From assembly GCA_902571055.1 (NCBI GenBank), contig CACGAM010000001.1, positions 1 to 64,000 on the forward strand: 64,000 nt of DNA, written 5' to 3'. Made by a program: the position numbers and the translations under genes. Position 1 is the first letter of the stretch, and each line of letters opens with the position of its first letter. Positions 37,338 to 48,255 of this stretch are shown piece by piece. This DNA comes from an uncultured Pelagibacteraceae bacterium. Its GTDB lineage: Bacteria > Pseudomonadota > Alphaproteobacteria > Pelagibacterales > Pelagibacteraceae. The notes under the pieces are model-generated. The model did no database searches, had not been told where the DNA came from, and saw only the letters and a program-made list of their open reading frames with translations.

Positions 37338-38270
37338 TTATTTTAATTTAATTAATTTTGATACTCTATTTGCTTCATCCAACTTTTCATAGTCCCAAGT
37401 TTCTAATTTGTCATTTAGTTTTCTTAATATATTCATATTTTCAAATAGTTTTCTAAATTTTTTGAACCTTTTATCATTTCTTTTGGTTTCTATCATTGCG
37501 ACATAAATTGGTTTACCTGTTAATGCAGCTTCGGAGATCATAGAACTGGAGTCACATGTAACAACAATATATTTAGCCAAACATAAAGCTGATAAATATG
37601 CCTTCTTATCTACAGTTTCAATAATAGTTGTATCGTTTATTAGCTCTGACTTAGCTAATGAGACTGTTTCCATAGGTGTTCTATTTGAGGGTATAACAAT
37701 TAGATGAAGATTATTTTTTTCTGTTAAGTTTTTTATATTAGAAAATATAGATTTAATATTTTGAGTTGAATAATTATAATATTTTGTAGGTCCACCTAAA
37801 ATTAATGTTAAAACATCTTTTTTTGAATTTGTTCTACTTTGCAAGTAATCTCTAGAATTTTCTATTTCCTCTATTGTTAAATAATGTAGTGCTCCTTTGG
37901 AAGAAATGACGTTTTTACCTGATATTCTGTCATGCTCGGGTGCGATAATATAATCAAAATTATTAAAGGAAACTTTAGGATTTTGTATATGTATATTTAT
38001 GATATTTTTACGTGAATTTTTTTTTAGATAAATTGATGGAATAACGCTTTTTCTTCCACAAGATATAATTATATCAAACTCATTTTCAATATTGTTTTTA
38101 AAAACATAATTTTTAATAGGAGTTAAAGACGGGGGAATCAATTTCCAAAAATTATTCAATTCAATTTTCTCGTGAAAATATTCTAGGTCCAATGCTTTAG
38201 CCAAACCCTCTACTTGACTAATCATTCCATGTAATCCTTCAGTTAATAATAACCCTTTTAATTTACTCAT
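37338..38270 (-). CDS. ELM1/GtrOC1-family putative glycosyltransferase-like protein
   Basis: 310 residues, resembling the family named for the plant mitochondrial fission factor ELM1 (PF06258), common in alphaproteobacteria and built like a GT-B glycosyltransferase. Family elements: GLLLTEGLHGMISQVEGLAKAL at the N-terminus, IISCGRKSVIPSIYLKK, INIHIQNPKV, LILGGPTKYY and VTCDSSSMISEAALTGKPIYV. Biochemical function unknown. Upstream of and abutting the 2OG oxygenase-like gene; divergent from trxB with a 20-base gap. Assignment to the family is good, function is not. Confidence 0.78.
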   Translation of the reverse strand: MSKLKGLLLTEGLHGMISQVEGLAKALDLEYFHEKIELNNFWKLIPPSLTPIKNYVFKNNIENEFDIIISCGRKSVIPSIYLKKNSRKNIINIHIQNPKVSFNNFDYIIAPEHDRISGKNVISSKGALHYLTIEEIENSRDYLQSRTNSKKDVLTLILGGPTKYYNYSTQNIKSIFSNIKNLTEKNNLHLIVIPSNRTPMETVSLAKSELINDTTIIETVDKKAYLSALCLAKYIVVTCDSSSMISEAALTGKPIYVAMIETKRNDKRFKKFRKLFENMNILRKLNDKLETWDYEKLDEANRVSKLIKLK

Positions 38271-38290
38271 TTATCACTATATAAACTTGT

Positions 38291-39238
38291 ATGTCAGAAA
38301 AACCAACTAAACATACAAAAGTGTTAATAATTGGATCAGGTCCTGCTGGATATACAGCTGCAGTTTATGCAGCAAGAGCAATGCTAAAACCAATATTGGT
38401 CTACGGCTCTGAACCAGGTGGGCAACTTACAACAACCACTGATGTAGAAAATTATCCTGGATTTGCAAAAGCTATACAAGGACCATGGTTAATGGAGCAG
38501 ATGAAAGAGCAAGCTCATGCAGTTGGTACAGAAATGATTGAGGATCATATTTCATCTGTAAACCTAAAATCAAAACCTTTTGAGGCAGTAGGTGATGGTG
38601 GTCAAAAATATACTGCAGACTCAATAATTATATCTACTGGTGCACAAGCAAGATGGCTTAATTTAAAGTCAGAGCAAGAATTTAGGGGGTTTGGTGTATC
38701 GGCATGTGCAACATGTGATGGTTTTTTCTTTAAAGATAAAGAAGTTGCAGTTGTTGGAGGTGGAAATGCAGCTGTTGAAGAGGCAATGTTTTTAACCAAA
38801 TTTGCATCTAAAGTAAAATTAATACACAGACGAGATAAATTAAGAGCTGAAAAATTATTACAAACTAAATTGATGGAAAATAAAAAAATAGAAATAATAT
38901 GGGACAGTGTTGTTGAAGAAGTAATTGGCGATGACAATCCTAAAAATGTAAAAGGTATTAAAATTAAAAATCTTAAAACAAATGAAGTATCGGAGATGAA
39001 TTTAGACGGTGTTTTTATTGCAATTGGTCACGATCCTGCAACACAATTATTTAAAGAACAACTTGAAATGGATAATGAGGGATATTTGGTAACAAAATCT
39101 GACTCTACTGAAACCAACGTTCCTGGAGTTTTTGCTGCTGGAGACGTAAAGGATAAAGTGTTTAGGCAAGCTGTAACAGCTGCAGGGATGGGCTGCATGG
39201 CAGCACTTGAAGCAGAAAAACACCTCTCACATACTTAA
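38291..39238 (+). CDS. trxB: Thioredoxin-disulfide reductase TrxB
   Basis: FAD/NADPH flavoenzyme that reduces thioredoxin. 315 residues. FAD motif IIGSGPAGYTAAVYAARA, redox-active CxxC in SACATCDGFFF, NADPH-binding VVGGGNAAVEEA and the C-terminal FAD contact GVFAAGDVKDKVFRQAVTAAGMGC are all intact. Codon use is slightly less AT-extreme than its neighbours, as expected of a well-expressed gene. A NAD(P)-dependent epimerase-type gene starts 4 bases after its stop. Confidence 0.96.
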   Translation: MSEKPTKHTKVLIIGSGPAGYTAAVYAARAMLKPILVYGSEPGGQLTTTTDVENYPGFAKAIQGPWLMEQMKEQAHAVGTEMIEDHISSVNLKSKPFEAVGDGGQKYTADSIIISTGAQARWLNLKSEQEFRGFGVSACATCDGFFFKDKEVAVVGGGNAAVEEAMFLTKFASKVKLIHRRDKLRAEKLLQTKLMENKKIEIIWDSVVEEVIGDDNPKNVKGIKIKNLKTNEVSEMNLDGVFIAIGHDPATQLFKEQLEMDNEGYLVTKSDSTETNVPGVFAAGDVKDKVFRQAVTAAGMGCMAALEAEKHLSHT

Positions 39239-39242
39239 ATAT

Positions 39243-40268
39243 ATGTCTTGTAAAGTATTATTAACTGGTATTAGTGGATGGATTGGCAAACATATAGCTA
39301 TACAATTGCTTAAAGAAGGTCATCATGTTGTTGGAACTGTTAGAAATGAGAATTTAATTGAGCCTACAAAAGAAACTCTAAAAAGCAAAAACACTCCTTT
39401 AGATAATTTATCTTTTGTTGTACTAGATTTATTAAAAGATGAAGGTTGGGATGAGGCTGCAAAAGGATGTAGATATACAATGCACGTTGCATCTCCATTT
39501 CCAATAAAAGTTTCTAATGATAGACAAAAATTAGTTCCTGCAGCTAAAGATGGGACTTTAAGAGTTTTAAAAGCAAGTATTAATGCAGGGGTTGATCAGA
39601 TAATTTTAACTTCATCTATAGTTGCAATGTTTAGAAAACCAAATCGAACAAGTCCATACTCTTTTGGAGAAAATGATTGGACTGATATTAATTGGGAAAA
39701 AGGTGTTAGTGATTATTTTTTATCAAAAACAGTTGCAGAAAAAGCAGCATGGGAATTTATGGAAAGTAAAGGTTTAAAAGACAAATTAACTGTTATTAAT
39801 CCTGGAGGTGTTTTTGGAGATGCGCTTGATAGTAAAGAGTGCACATCAATAGAATACGTAAAACAATTTTTAAAAGGTAAATTTCCTGCAGCACCGAAAT
39901 GGGGAGTATTAATTTCTCATGTCGAAGACGTAGCTAAATCACATGTTGTCTGCATGGGAAAAATGGGGGTTGGAGGCCGAAGGTTAATTGTTGGAAGAGA
40001 TGTTAAAACATTGCTTGAATTATCAAATATAATGGCAGAGGCTCTGCCAGACTACGCAAAAAAACTTCCAAAAAAAGAATTGCCAAATTTTATGGTTAAA
40101 TTAATCAGCTTAGTAGATTCAAGCGCAAAAACTATGATACCTGATCTTCAAATTGTTATGCAAACAGACACTACTTACTCAGAGGATTTACTAGGAATAA
40201 AATTTAAATCTGCAGAAAGTGCAATGTCAGAAGCTGCAAAGTCAGTTATTAGACTTGGCTTAGTTTAA
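39243..40268 (+). CDS. NAD(P)-dependent epimerase/dehydratase (extended SDR, DFR/3beta-HSD-like)
   Basis: 341 residues from ATG 39243 (MSCKVLLTGISGWIGKH), chosen because an upstream in-frame ATG at 39207 lies inside trxB and adds no conserved residues. N-terminal Rossmann motif TGISGWIGKHIA, LTSSIVAMF (catalytic Ser region) and YFLSK (Tyr and Lys of YxxxK) identify an extended SDR of the dihydroflavonol-4-reductase type. The substrate is unknown. Follows trxB by 4 bases and overlaps the convergent Rossmann gene by 9 bases. Confidence 0.8.
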   Translation: MSCKVLLTGISGWIGKHIAIQLLKEGHHVVGTVRNENLIEPTKETLKSKNTPLDNLSFVVLDLLKDEGWDEAAKGCRYTMHVASPFPIKVSNDRQKLVPAAKDGTLRVLKASINAGVDQIILTSSIVAMFRKPNRTSPYSFGENDWTDINWEKGVSDYFLSKTVAEKAAWEFMESKGLKDKLTVINPGGVFGDALDSKECTSIEYVKQFLKGKFPAAPKWGVLISHVEDVAKSHVVCMGKMGVGGRRLIVGRDVKTLLELSNIMAEALPDYAKKLPKKELPNFMVKLISLVDSSAKTMIPDLQIVMQTDTTYSEDLLGIKFKSAESAMSEAAKSVIRLGLV

Positions 40269-40916
40269 AACTAATTTTTCAATTTGATCAGACTCGAAAA
40301 TTTTTTGATTATTTTCTGAATTTAAGGCTTTGATCATACCCTTTGCAACTGTCTCTGCTTTGATAGGTCTGATTTTTTTAAGTTTTCCTAATAGTATAGG
40401 CGACAAAGCTTTAAAAGCTATTGAACCAATTTTTTCCCCAATTCTGAATTCTTTTCTATTTCCTAATAAAAAAGATGGTCTCATTATTGCTAATTTTGAA
40501 AAATTTATATTTTTTAAAAATAATTCAACCTCTCCCTTATTTTTAAGATATGCGCTTGGGTGGTTAGCATCAGCATACCCAGATGATACATATGAAAAAT
40601 TTTTAACCAAGTTTTTTTTTGCAATTTGAGCAATATCAATTGGAATATTATACTCTACCCTTCTGTACTCCATTTTATCAGGTGTATTTTTTTTTGTTGT
40701 TCCTATAGAAAAAAAACAATCATCCCCACTAATATAAGATTTAATTGGATCTAGATTTATGAAATTAGTCTCAATCACTTCAACTTTTTCATTTATATTT
40801 AAGGCTGGGGATCTTACGAATATTTTTATTTTATTATAATTATTACTTTTGATTAATTGGTCTAATACATGACTGCCAACTAGTCCAGAGGACCCAAAAA
40901 CTAGAGCTGTTTTCAT
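40260..40916 (-). CDS. NAD(P)H-binding oxidoreductase, TIP30/atypical SDR family
   Basis: 218 residues. N-terminal dinucleotide motif ALVFGSSGLVGSHVLDQL, FFSIGTTKKN, VSSGYADANHPSAYLKNKGEVE (YxxxK-like) and MRPSFLLGNRKE match the HTATIP2/TIP30 type atypical SDRs. Function unknown in bacteria. Starts 2 bases before the end of the aminotransferase gene region on the same strand, so the two may be co-transcribed. Confidence 0.75.
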   Translation of the reverse strand: MKTALVFGSSGLVGSHVLDQLIKSNNYNKIKIFVRSPALNINEKVEVIETNFINLDPIKSYISGDDCFFSIGTTKKNTPDKMEYRRVEYNIPIDIAQIAKKNLVKNFSYVSSGYADANHPSAYLKNKGEVELFLKNINFSKLAIMRPSFLLGNRKEFRIGEKIGSIAFKALSPILLGKLKKIRPIKAETVAKGMIKALNSENNQKIFESDQIEKLVLN

Positions 40917-40918
40917 TC

Positions 40919-42106
40919 TTAATTTAATTTTTCACAAAAGTCTTTAATTCTTTTTAAAGCGACTTTTAAATTTTTCATTGATGTAGCATATGAAATTCTA
41001 AAATATCCGTCTAAACCAAACGCTGATCCTTGAACCACAGCAACGTTTGCTTTTTCCAATAATTTTTTCACAAAATCACTATCTTTTTTTAAATTATTTT
41101 TTTTTCCTAATAGTTTTTTACAATTTGGAAATACGTAAAATGCACCATTTGGTTTTAGGCAATTTATACCTTTTATAGAATTTAAAGATTTCACTACAAA
41201 ATCCCTACGTTCTCTAAAAGATTTAGCCCTAGTTCTAATAAATTTTTGAGTTCCATTTAATGCTTCAACAGATGCGGCCTGACTTATTGAGGATGGATTT
41301 GAGGTTGATTGCGATTGAATTTTTCTAATTGCACTTATTATTTCTACTGGGCCCGCTGCATATCCAATTCTCCAACCTGTCATCGCATATGATTTACTAA
41401 CACCATTCATTGTTAAAACTCTATTTTTAAGTTTTGAAATTTGAGCAATTGTAAAAAATTTAAAATTATCATATTTAACGTGCTCATATATATCATCACT
41501 TAAAATGAAAATTTTTTTGTTTCGTAGCAGAATTTTTGATAATTTTAATATTTCTTTTTTGGTATACCCAGATCCGGTTGGATTTGAAGGCGAATTAAGA
41601 ATTAGCCATTTAGTCTTTTTCGAAATAGCTTTTTTTAATTTTTGTGGTGTAAGCTTAAATCCATCTGTTTCATCACATTTTACAAATTTGGGTTTTCCGC
41701 CCGCAAGGAGAACCATGTCTGGATATGAAACCCAGTATGGAGCTGGTATAATTACTTCATCTCCCTTATTAAGAGTTGCCATAAATGCATTATATAAAAC
41801 TTGCTTCCCTCCAGTTCCAACGGTTATTTGATTTGTATTATATGAAAGATTATTTTCTTTTTTAAATTTTTTGATAATTGCTTTTTTAAGTGCGGGCGTT
41901 CCGTCAACAGCGGTATATTTTGTGTCCCCTGACTTTATCGCTTTAATTGCAGCTCTCTTAATGTTCTCTGGTGTATCAAAATCAGGCTCTCCAGCACCTA
42001 AACCAATTACATCTTTGCCAGCAGCTCTTAGTTCTCTAGCTTTTTGAGTGACAGCGATTGTTGGGGAGGGTTTAATTCTCTTTAAACTGCTAGATATTAT
42101 GCTCAT
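40919..42106 (-). CDS. aatA: Aspartate aminotransferase (class I/II, PLP)
   Basis: PLP aminotransferase converting oxaloacetate/glutamate to aspartate/2-oxoglutarate. 395 residues. Visible: GAGEPDFDTPENI, the NSPSNPTGSGY loop, the Schiff-base lysine region NGVSKSYAMTGWRIGY and the C-terminal substrate arginine in GYFRISYATS. This is the subgroup I-gamma type common in alphaproteobacteria; some members also accept prephenate, which sequence reading cannot settle. Divergent from uvrB across 36 bases. Confidence 0.9.
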   Translation of the reverse strand: MSIISSSLKRIKPSPTIAVTQKARELRAAGKDVIGLGAGEPDFDTPENIKRAAIKAIKSGDTKYTAVDGTPALKKAIIKKFKKENNLSYNTNQITVGTGGKQVLYNAFMATLNKGDEVIIPAPYWVSYPDMVLLAGGKPKFVKCDETDGFKLTPQKLKKAISKKTKWLILNSPSNPTGSGYTKKEILKLSKILLRNKKIFILSDDIYEHVKYDNFKFFTIAQISKLKNRVLTMNGVSKSYAMTGWRIGYAAGPVEIISAIRKIQSQSTSNPSSISQAASVEALNGTQKFIRTRAKSFRERRDFVVKSLNSIKGINCLKPNGAFYVFPNCKKLLGKKNNLKKDSDFVKKLLEKANVAVVQGSAFGLDGYFRISYATSMKNLKVALKRIKDFCEKLN

Positions 42107-42142
42107 TGAAATATATTTTTATTTTATTACTTTGTTTAATAT

Positions 42143-44317
42143 ATGCAAAATACTTATCAAGATTTAATTACAGATATTCAAAGTAAATCTCCCCAAATTA
42201 GTGGAAAACTCGAAGGGGGTAAACAATTTAAAATAAAGTCTGATTTTAAACCTGCAGGTGATCAACCTGAAGCAATTAAAAAGTTAGTTGCTGGTGCAAA
42301 AAAAAACGAATTTAATCAAGTTCTTCTTGGAGTGACTGGTTCAGGAAAAACATTTACGATGGCTAAAATTATTGAGGCAACCAACAGACCAGCACTGATT
42401 CTTGCTCCAAATAAAACTTTGGCAGCACAATTGTATGGTGAGATGAAAGCTTTTTTTCCAGATAATGCTGTCGAATACTTTGTTTCTTATTATGATTATT
42501 ACACACCAGAAGCTTACGTGCCAAGGTCAGATACATATATAGAGAAAGAAGCTTCTATAAACGAGCAAATTGATAGAATGAGGCATTCTGCAACTAGATC
42601 TCTTCTTGAGAGAGATGACGTTTTAATTGTTGCAAGTGTATCATGTATTTACGGATTGGGCTCTGTTGAAGCATACAGCAAAATGACTTTAACATTGCAA
42701 AAAAACTATGATTACAATCGTGAACAAATTATAAAATCTTTGGTTGCTTTACAGTACAAAAGAAATGATCAAAACTTCTTTCGTGGCACGTTTAGGGCAA
42801 GAGGTGAATATTTAGAAATTTTTCCTTCCCATCTTGAGGATCGTGCGTGGAGATTGAGTTTGTTTGGAGATAAATTAGAAAAAATAGAGGAATTTGATCC
42901 TTTAACTGGAGATCAAGTAAGAGAATTGAACTTGGTGAAGGTTTACGCAAATAGTCATTATATAACCCCTAAACCGACTGTAGAGCAAGCAGTCATAAAT
43001 ATTAGAAAAGAGTTAGAGTTAACCCTAAAAAAACATAGATCAGAAAATAAATTACTAGAAGCCCAAAGGTTAGAAGAAAGAACAAAATTCGATTTGGAAA
43101 TGATAGAGGCTACCGGATCATGTGCAGGCATTGAAAACTATTCAAGATTTTTATCAGGAAGAAAACCTGGAGAACCCCCACCCACTTTATTTGAATATTT
43201 TCCTGATAATGCTCTTATATTTGTTGACGAGTCTCATGTTACAGTTCCGCAGTTAAATGGAATGTTTAAAGGTGATAGGTCAAGAAAGAGTACACTTGCA
43301 GAATATGGTTTTAGACTTCCATCTTGTATGGATAATAGACCTTTAAAATTTGAGGAATGGGATCTAATGAGAACACAAACTATTTTCGTATCTGCAACAC
43401 CTGGACCATGGGAGTTAGATCAGACTAAAGGTAAATTTGTTGATCAAGTTATAAGACCAACTGGCTTAATTGATCCATTAGTTGAAATTCGTCCAGCAAA
43501 AAATCAAGTGGATGACTTGATGCATGAATGTAAAGAAGTTGTAAAAAATAATTATAGAGTTTTAGTAACAACATTAACAAAAAAAATGGCTGAAGATTTA
43601 ACAGAATATCTGCATGAAAATGGTGTTAAAGTTAGATACATGCACTCTGATATTGATACTTTGGAGAGAATTGAAATCATGAGAGATCTTAGAATGGGAG
43701 TTTTTGATGTTTTAGTTGGTATCAACTTGTTAAGAGAAGGTTTAGATATACCTGAATGTGCTCTTGTTGGAATACTAGATGCAGACAAAGAGGGATTTTT
43801 AAGATCAGAGACTTCCTTAATTCAAACAATTGGTAGAGCGGCAAGAAATGTGGATGGCAAGGTAATACTTTATGCCGACAAGGAAACTAAAAGTATTAAA
43901 AAAGCTATTAAAGAAACTGATCGAAGAAGAGAAATTCAAGTAAAATATAATAAAAAACATAAGATAGATGCAAAATCTGTAAAGAAAGAAATAGGAGACA
44001 TTCTTGAAAGTGTTTACGAAAAAGATTACGTAAAAATAAGTGAAGGATCTAATATTGGTGGTAACTTAAAGAAACATTTAAAAGCTTTAGACAAAAAAAT
44101 GAAAGAGTCTGCATCTAACCTAGAATTTGAAGAAGCGGCAAAAATAAGAGATGAAATAAGAAAACTTCAAAGTACAGAGTTAGAAATAACATTGAACCCA
44201 AAAATAAGACAATATGATGTTAAAAACAAAGTTTACCCAAAGGGAAGATCTACTTTAGGAATGCCTGGAACTAGAGTTACTAAAAAAAGAGACAAAAAAT
44301 GGAAGCACGCAAAATAA
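42143..44317 (+). CDS. uvrB: UvrABC excinuclease subunit B
   Basis: Damage-verification helicase of nucleotide excision repair. 724 residues. Walker [14 protein letters not shown], the beta-hairpin [20 protein letters not shown] that clamps DNA, DESHVT (motif II), motif [15 protein letters not shown] and a C-terminal UVR domain ([17 protein letters not shown]) that contacts UvrC. About 55 residues of basic tail follow. Heads a probable six-gene operon; its end overlaps the next gene by 19 bases. Confidence 0.97.
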   Translation: MQNTYQDLITDIQSKSPQISGKLEGGKQFKIKSDFKPAGDQPEAIKKLVAGAKKNEFNQVLLGVTGSGKTFTMAKIIEATNRPALILAPNKTLAAQLYGEMKAFFPDNAVEYFVSYYDYYTPEAYVPRSDTYIEKEASINEQIDRMRHSATRSLLERDDVLIVASVSCIYGLGSVEAYSKMTLTLQKNYDYNREQIIKSLVALQYKRNDQNFFRGTFRARGEYLEIFPSHLEDRAWRLSLFGDKLEKIEEFDPLTGDQVRELNLVKVYANSHYITPKPTVEQAVINIRKELELTLKKHRSENKLLEAQRLEERTKFDLEMIEATGSCAGIENYSRFLSGRKPGEPPPTLFEYFPDNALIFVDESHVTVPQLNGMFKGDRSRKSTLAEYGFRLPSCMDNRPLKFEEWDLMRTQTIFVSATPGPWELDQTKGKFVDQVIRPTGLIDPLVEIRPAKNQVDDLMHECKEVVKNNYRVLVTTLTKKMAEDLTEYLHENGVKVRYMHSDIDTLERIEIMRDLRMGVFDVLVGINLLREGLDIPECALVGILDADKEGFLRSETSLIQTIGRAARNVDGKVILYADKETKSIKKAIKETDRRREIQVKYNKKHKIDAKSVKKEIGDILESVYEKDYVKISEGSNIGGNLKKHLKALDKKMKESASNLEFEEAAKIRDEIRKLQSTELEITLNPKIRQYDVKNKVYPKGRSTLGMPGTRVTKKRDKKWKHAK

Positions 44318-45054
44318 TAATTACTGGTGGAGCTACTAGAATAGGTGCGTCAATAGCTAAAAAACTATCTGGTAATAAAGTTGAGATAGTAATTCATTTT
44401 AATAAGTCTCGTACAAAAGCAATAGCATTAAAAAAAGAACTAGAGAAAAATGGTACAAAAATCTACTTAGTAAAGGGAAATTTAAACAAAGAAGAAGACA
44501 TAAGAAAAATAATTAAAAATTCCAAAAAGTATTTAAAATATTTCGACTGTCTTATTAATAACGCATCGATGTTTGAAAATGATAAATTAGAAAATTTCTC
44601 CTCTGAAAGTTGGGACAAACATTTAAATATCAATTTGAAAGCTCCAGCACTTTTAACTAGAGAATTTGCAAAAAATGTCAAAGGTAAAAATAACAATGTT
44701 ATTAATATCATTGATCAAAGGGTGTTTAAACTTACTCCATATTTCTTTTCTTATACGTTAAGCAAAACTGGTCTTTATACTTTAACTAAAACATCTGCCA
44801 TGAGCTTAGCACCTAAAATTAGAGTAAATGGAATAGCTCCAGGACCAACTATCAAGAATAAAAGGCAATCAAAAATACATTTTAAAAATCAATTTTTGGC
44901 CACTCCATTAAAACAACAAGTTAATGTAAATGAAATTTCTAATGCTGTTGACTTTTTTATAAAAACCAGTTCTATTACAGGTCAAGTAATTTCAATTGAT
45001 AGTGGTCAGAGCTTAAATTGGCAAACGCCAGATATAATGCGAGGAAAAGAATGA
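44299..45054 (+). CDS. FolM-like SDR (dihydromonapterin/dihydrofolate or pteridine reductase)
   Basis: 251 residues. Short-chain dehydrogenase with [15 protein letters not shown] (NADP motif), LINNASMF (NNAG-type) and catalytic YTLSK (152-156). The ITGGATRIG start and the [16 protein letters not shown] segment are typical of the FolM/PTR1 group. In E. coli FolM reduces dihydromonapterin and weakly dihydrofolate. The link is supported by folB two genes downstream. Overlaps uvrB by 19 bases and the hydrolase start by 4 (ATGA). Confidence 0.8.
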   Translation: MEARKIIITGGATRIGASIAKKLSGNKVEIVIHFNKSRTKAIALKKELEKNGTKIYLVKGNLNKEEDIRKIIKNSKKYLKYFDCLINNASMFENDKLENFSSESWDKHLNINLKAPALLTREFAKNVKGKNNNVINIIDQRVFKLTPYFFSYTLSKTGLYTLTKTSAMSLAPKIRVNGIAPGPTIKNKRQSKIHFKNQFLATPLKQQVNVNEISNAVDFFIKTSSITGQVISIDSGQSLNWQTPDIMRGKE

Positions 45055-46004
45055 AAAGATTTTTTCTTATTATTTTATTAATTTTAATTTCGTGTATCAA
45101 TGTCTATGCAAACCCAAAGGAGGTTATTAAAACTGATGGTTTTGTAATTCCTACAAACAAATGGAAAGATAAAATTAAAATTGACGAAAATTTTGAAGTT
45201 AATAATCCTGAAGATAAAATAATAATTATATATAATCATGGTTCTGACGGAAATGATGTTAAATTAAAACATTGCTTCTGGAGATCAGAACTTAGAAATT
45301 GGGCTCAGCTTGCGGGTGATAAAATATATGATAAGGAAATTATGGTTTATATACACTGCCAAGGTCAACTAGAGGGTGATTTAGGTGCCAAGTTAGGAAA
45401 AATAGGAATGTGGATGAAAAAATGGGAAGGACCTTATCCAGGAACTTCAAAAATGGATCGAAGAGTTGAGGGAAATTTAAAGGTTGTTAAGAAATTTGTT
45501 GACTTAGGTGTTCCAAAAAAACAAATTTTTATGTCAGGTCATTCTTGTGGAGGCTGGGCAACCTTAAGGTTAACTGCAAAATATATGAATGAAGTAGGTG
45601 GAGGTATATCATTAATGCCTGCATGTTTTTGGAATTTGTCAAAAAAATATAAAGTAAAAAAAGTTGGTTACCAAAAAGCTATGAACAAATTTCATAAAAA
45701 ATATCCTGGTATGGCTGAATGGAGACAAGAACAGATTGATATAATTAAAAAAGGAAATGCACCAGTTTTAATTTTTACTCACCCCTTGGATCCGTATGAA
45801 GGATTAACATCTGATTGGATGGATGATGTTCCTAACTTTAAGAGAATAGTAGTTTCTGAAAAAAAAACAATTAATGGAAAAAAATGTAAAATTGCTGGTT
45901 CAAATTGGGAAGAACCATTAAAAGACGCACATGTAATTGATTTTGCAGATTGTTTTATGCATTATCACAAGCTAATTAAAGAATACATCTCGTCAAGACT
46001 TTAG
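45051..46004 (+). CDS. Exported alpha/beta hydrolase of unknown substrate
   Basis: 317 residues from ATG 45051, which overlaps the previous stop as ATGA; the frame opens further upstream but there it would precede the signal peptide. N-terminal signal peptide ends at VYANP or alternatively at the lipobox LISC15, so it may be a lipoprotein or a periplasmic protein. Hydrolase marks: IIIYNHGSDG (oxyanion region), nucleophile elbow GHSCGGW with Ser155, a possible acid in HPLDPYE and His in KDAHVIDF. A dienelactone-hydrolase type fold is likely. Sits between two folate genes; function unknown. Confidence 0.72.
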   Translation: MKRFFLIILLILISCINVYANPKEVIKTDGFVIPTNKWKDKIKIDENFEVNNPEDKIIIIYNHGSDGNDVKLKHCFWRSELRNWAQLAGDKIYDKEIMVYIHCQGQLEGDLGAKLGKIGMWMKKWEGPYPGTSKMDRRVEGNLKVVKKFVDLGVPKKQIFMSGHSCGGWATLRLTAKYMNEVGGGISLMPACFWNLSKKYKVKKVGYQKAMNKFHKKYPGMAEWRQEQIDIIKKGNAPVLIFTHPLDPYEGLTSDWMDDVPNFKRIVVSEKKTINGKKCKIAGSNWEEPLKDAHVIDFADCFMHYHKLIKEYISSRL

Positions 46005-46007
46005 GGT

Positions 46008-46427
46008 ATGAAAAGAAATAATTTAAAAATTGTCAAAATTGACAAAAACAAAAGTCTATTCAATTACGAAAAAAAAGTATTAATTAAAGAATTAATATTA
46101 AATATTAAATTAGGATACTTTGATTTTGAAAAAGAGAAGCCTCAAAAAGTCAAATTTAGTCTAGAGGCTAATTATAAGGATAAAAAACCAACGAACGATA
46201 AAGATCTAAAGTCTATTGTAAATTACGACAAATTAGTAAGACTAATTAAAAAGCTGGTTAGAAATAAATATTATAATTTTTTAGAAACGCTAGCAGAGGA
46301 TATTTTTGATGAGCTTTTCAAAGACAAAAGAATTGATAAAATAGTCTTAAAAATTGAAAAACTTGAAATTATAAAGGATTGCTCATCAGTAGGGATTCAA
46401 ATTTCAAAAAAAAGAAGCAATGCGTAA
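46008..46427 (+). CDS. folB: Dihydroneopterin aldolase FolB
   Basis: Cleaves 7,8-dihydroneopterin to 6-hydroxymethyl-dihydropterin in folate synthesis. 139 residues with a basic N-terminal extension of about 25 residues. Family segments: [40 protein letters not shown] and [13 protein letters not shown], plus a final strand [12 protein letters not shown]. The catalytic lysine is probably near the C-terminus. Overlaps uvrC by 8 bases. Divergent but consistent with the FolB fold. Confidence 0.82.
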   Translation: MKRNNLKIVKIDKNKSLFNYEKKVLIKELILNIKLGYFDFEKEKPQKVKFSLEANYKDKKPTNDKDLKSIVNYDKLVRLIKKLVRNKYYNFLETLAEDIFDELFKDKRIDKIVLKIEKLEIIKDCSSVGIQISKKRSNA

Positions 46428-48255
46428 TTCCGAAATAGGTAAGGAAGTAATAAAAAAACAACTTCCACTAATACCCAAATTACCTGGGGTATATAAAATG
46501 TTAAGTATAAATAATGAAATTTTATACGTAGGTAAGGCAAAAAATCTACCTAATAGACTTAAAAGTTACGTTTCAGAGAAGAACCATATTATTCGAACAG
46601 AAAGAATGCTCTCTCAAACTAAGAAATTAGAAATTACAACAACCTCTAATGAGAGTGAGGCACTACTTTTAGAAGCCAATTTGATAAAAAAACATAAACC
46701 GAAATTTAATATTTTATTAAGAGACGATAAGTCTTTCCCATTTATTTATATTTCGAATAAATCTAAATGGCCACAAATCACAAAACACAGGGGGAAAAAA
46801 AATAAAGATGGTTTTTTCTTTGGTCCATTTGCTTCTGCAGGATCAGCTAATTGGACTATTAAAATGATTCAAAAAATTTTTCAATTAAGAGTTTGTGATG
46901 ATACAGTTTTTAAAAATAGAGAGAGGCCATGTATACTATATCAAATTAAAAGATGCTCAGGTCCATGTGTTGGTTTCGTTAAAGAGCATGATTACAAAAA
47001 AAGTGTAGAGGATGCGATCGAATTTGTGTCTGGAAAATCAAGAAAAATTCAAAAAAGCTTATCAGATCAAATGGAAGTTGCAAGTGAAGAGCTAGATTTC
47101 GAAAGAGCGGCAATTTTAAGAGATAGAATTAAATCACTTAACATAATTCAATCTTCACAAAGAATTAATGAAGCAAACTTGATTGAAGCTGATGTGATTG
47201 CTGCATATAAAGAGTCTGGTAAAACTTGTGTTCAAGTATTTTTCTACAGATCAAAACAAAATTGGGGAAATCAATCTTATTTTCCTAAACATGATCCAGA
47301 TGAAAAATTGTCTGATATTTTAAATTCTTTTGTTATTCAATTTTACGAAAATAAAAGTGTTCCTAAAAGTATTATACTAAGTGAAGAAATTAAAGAAAAA
47401 GAACTAATTGAGAAAACCTTAACCCAAAAAGAGAATAAAGATATAAATATATCTGTTGGCAAAAGGGGGTCTAAATTAAAAGTCATAACTCAAGCGATCA
47501 ATAATGCTAAAGATAGTTTAAATAGAAAATTATATGAAAGTCAAAATAATAAAAATTTATTTGAAGAAGTCTGTAAAAAATTTGATTTAGATAATAATAT
47601 AAAATTAATTGAAGTTTATGATAACAGTCATATCCAGGGCACAAACAGTGTAGGTGCTTTGGTAGCTTACGGTGAGGAAGGCTTTATTAAAAAAAGATAC
47701 AGAAAGTTTAATATTAAGGTGAAGAGTAATGAACAAGATGATTATGGTATGATGAAAGAAGTACTAAATAGACGCTTTAAAAGAGCAATACAAGAAAAGG
47801 GAAACTACTTATCATTTCCTGATTTAGTTTTAATAGATGGAGGGAAAGGTCAATACTCTACAGCAAGAGACACCATGAATGAATTAGGACTTCACGATAT
47901 TCCTGTTGTAGCTATAGCAAAAGGAAAGCAAAGAAATAGCGGTAATGAAACTTTCTTCCACAATGGACGAGAGTATAAATTTGAAAAAAATGACCCTACC
48001 TTATTTTTTCTTCAAAGGATAAGAGACGAGGTACATAGATTTGCTATAAGTGCCCATAGAGCCAAAAGAAAAAGAGGAATTAGTAAATCTTTACTTGATC
48101 AAATTGAAGGTGTGGGAGGTATAAGAAAAAGGGCTTTATTAAACCATTTTGGATCCGCTAGAGCAGTAGAATCAGCCAGTTTAGACGAAATTAAATCTGT
48201 TGATGGTATTGAGGAAAAAGTAGCAAAAAAAATATATAACTATTTTCACGAATGA
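46420..48255 (+). CDS. uvrC: UvrABC excinuclease subunit C
   Basis: Endonuclease making both incisions in nucleotide excision repair. 611 residues. GIY-YIG nuclease at the N-terminus ([27 protein letters not shown]), the four-Cys-like patch [18 protein letters not shown], a UVR domain ([18 protein letters not shown]), the RNase H-like C-terminal nuclease ([26 protein letters not shown]) and tandem HhH ([18 protein letters not shown]). Shares an operon with uvrB; overlaps pgsA by 4 bases. Confidence 0.97.
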   Translation: MRNSEIGKEVIKKQLPLIPKLPGVYKMLSINNEILYVGKAKNLPNRLKSYVSEKNHIIRTERMLSQTKKLEITTTSNESEALLLEANLIKKHKPKFNILLRDDKSFPFIYISNKSKWPQITKHRGKKNKDGFFFGPFASAGSANWTIKMIQKIFQLRVCDDTVFKNRERPCILYQIKRCSGPCVGFVKEHDYKKSVEDAIEFVSGKSRKIQKSLSDQMEVASEELDFERAAILRDRIKSLNIIQSSQRINEANLIEADVIAAYKESGKTCVQVFFYRSKQNWGNQSYFPKHDPDEKLSDILNSFVIQFYENKSVPKSIILSEEIKEKELIEKTLTQKENKDINISVGKRGSKLKVITQAINNAKDSLNRKLYESQNNKNLFEEVCKKFDLDNNIKLIEVYDNSHIQGTNSVGALVAYGEEGFIKKRYRKFNIKVKSNEQDDYGMMKEVLNRRFKRAIQEKGNYLSFPDLVLIDGGKGQYSTARDTMNELGLHDIPVVAIAKGKQRNSGNETFFHNGREYKFEKNDPTLFFLQRIRDEVHRFAISAHRAKRKRGISKSLLDQIEGVGGIRKRALLNHFGSARAVESASLDEIKSVDGIEEKVAKKIYNYFHE

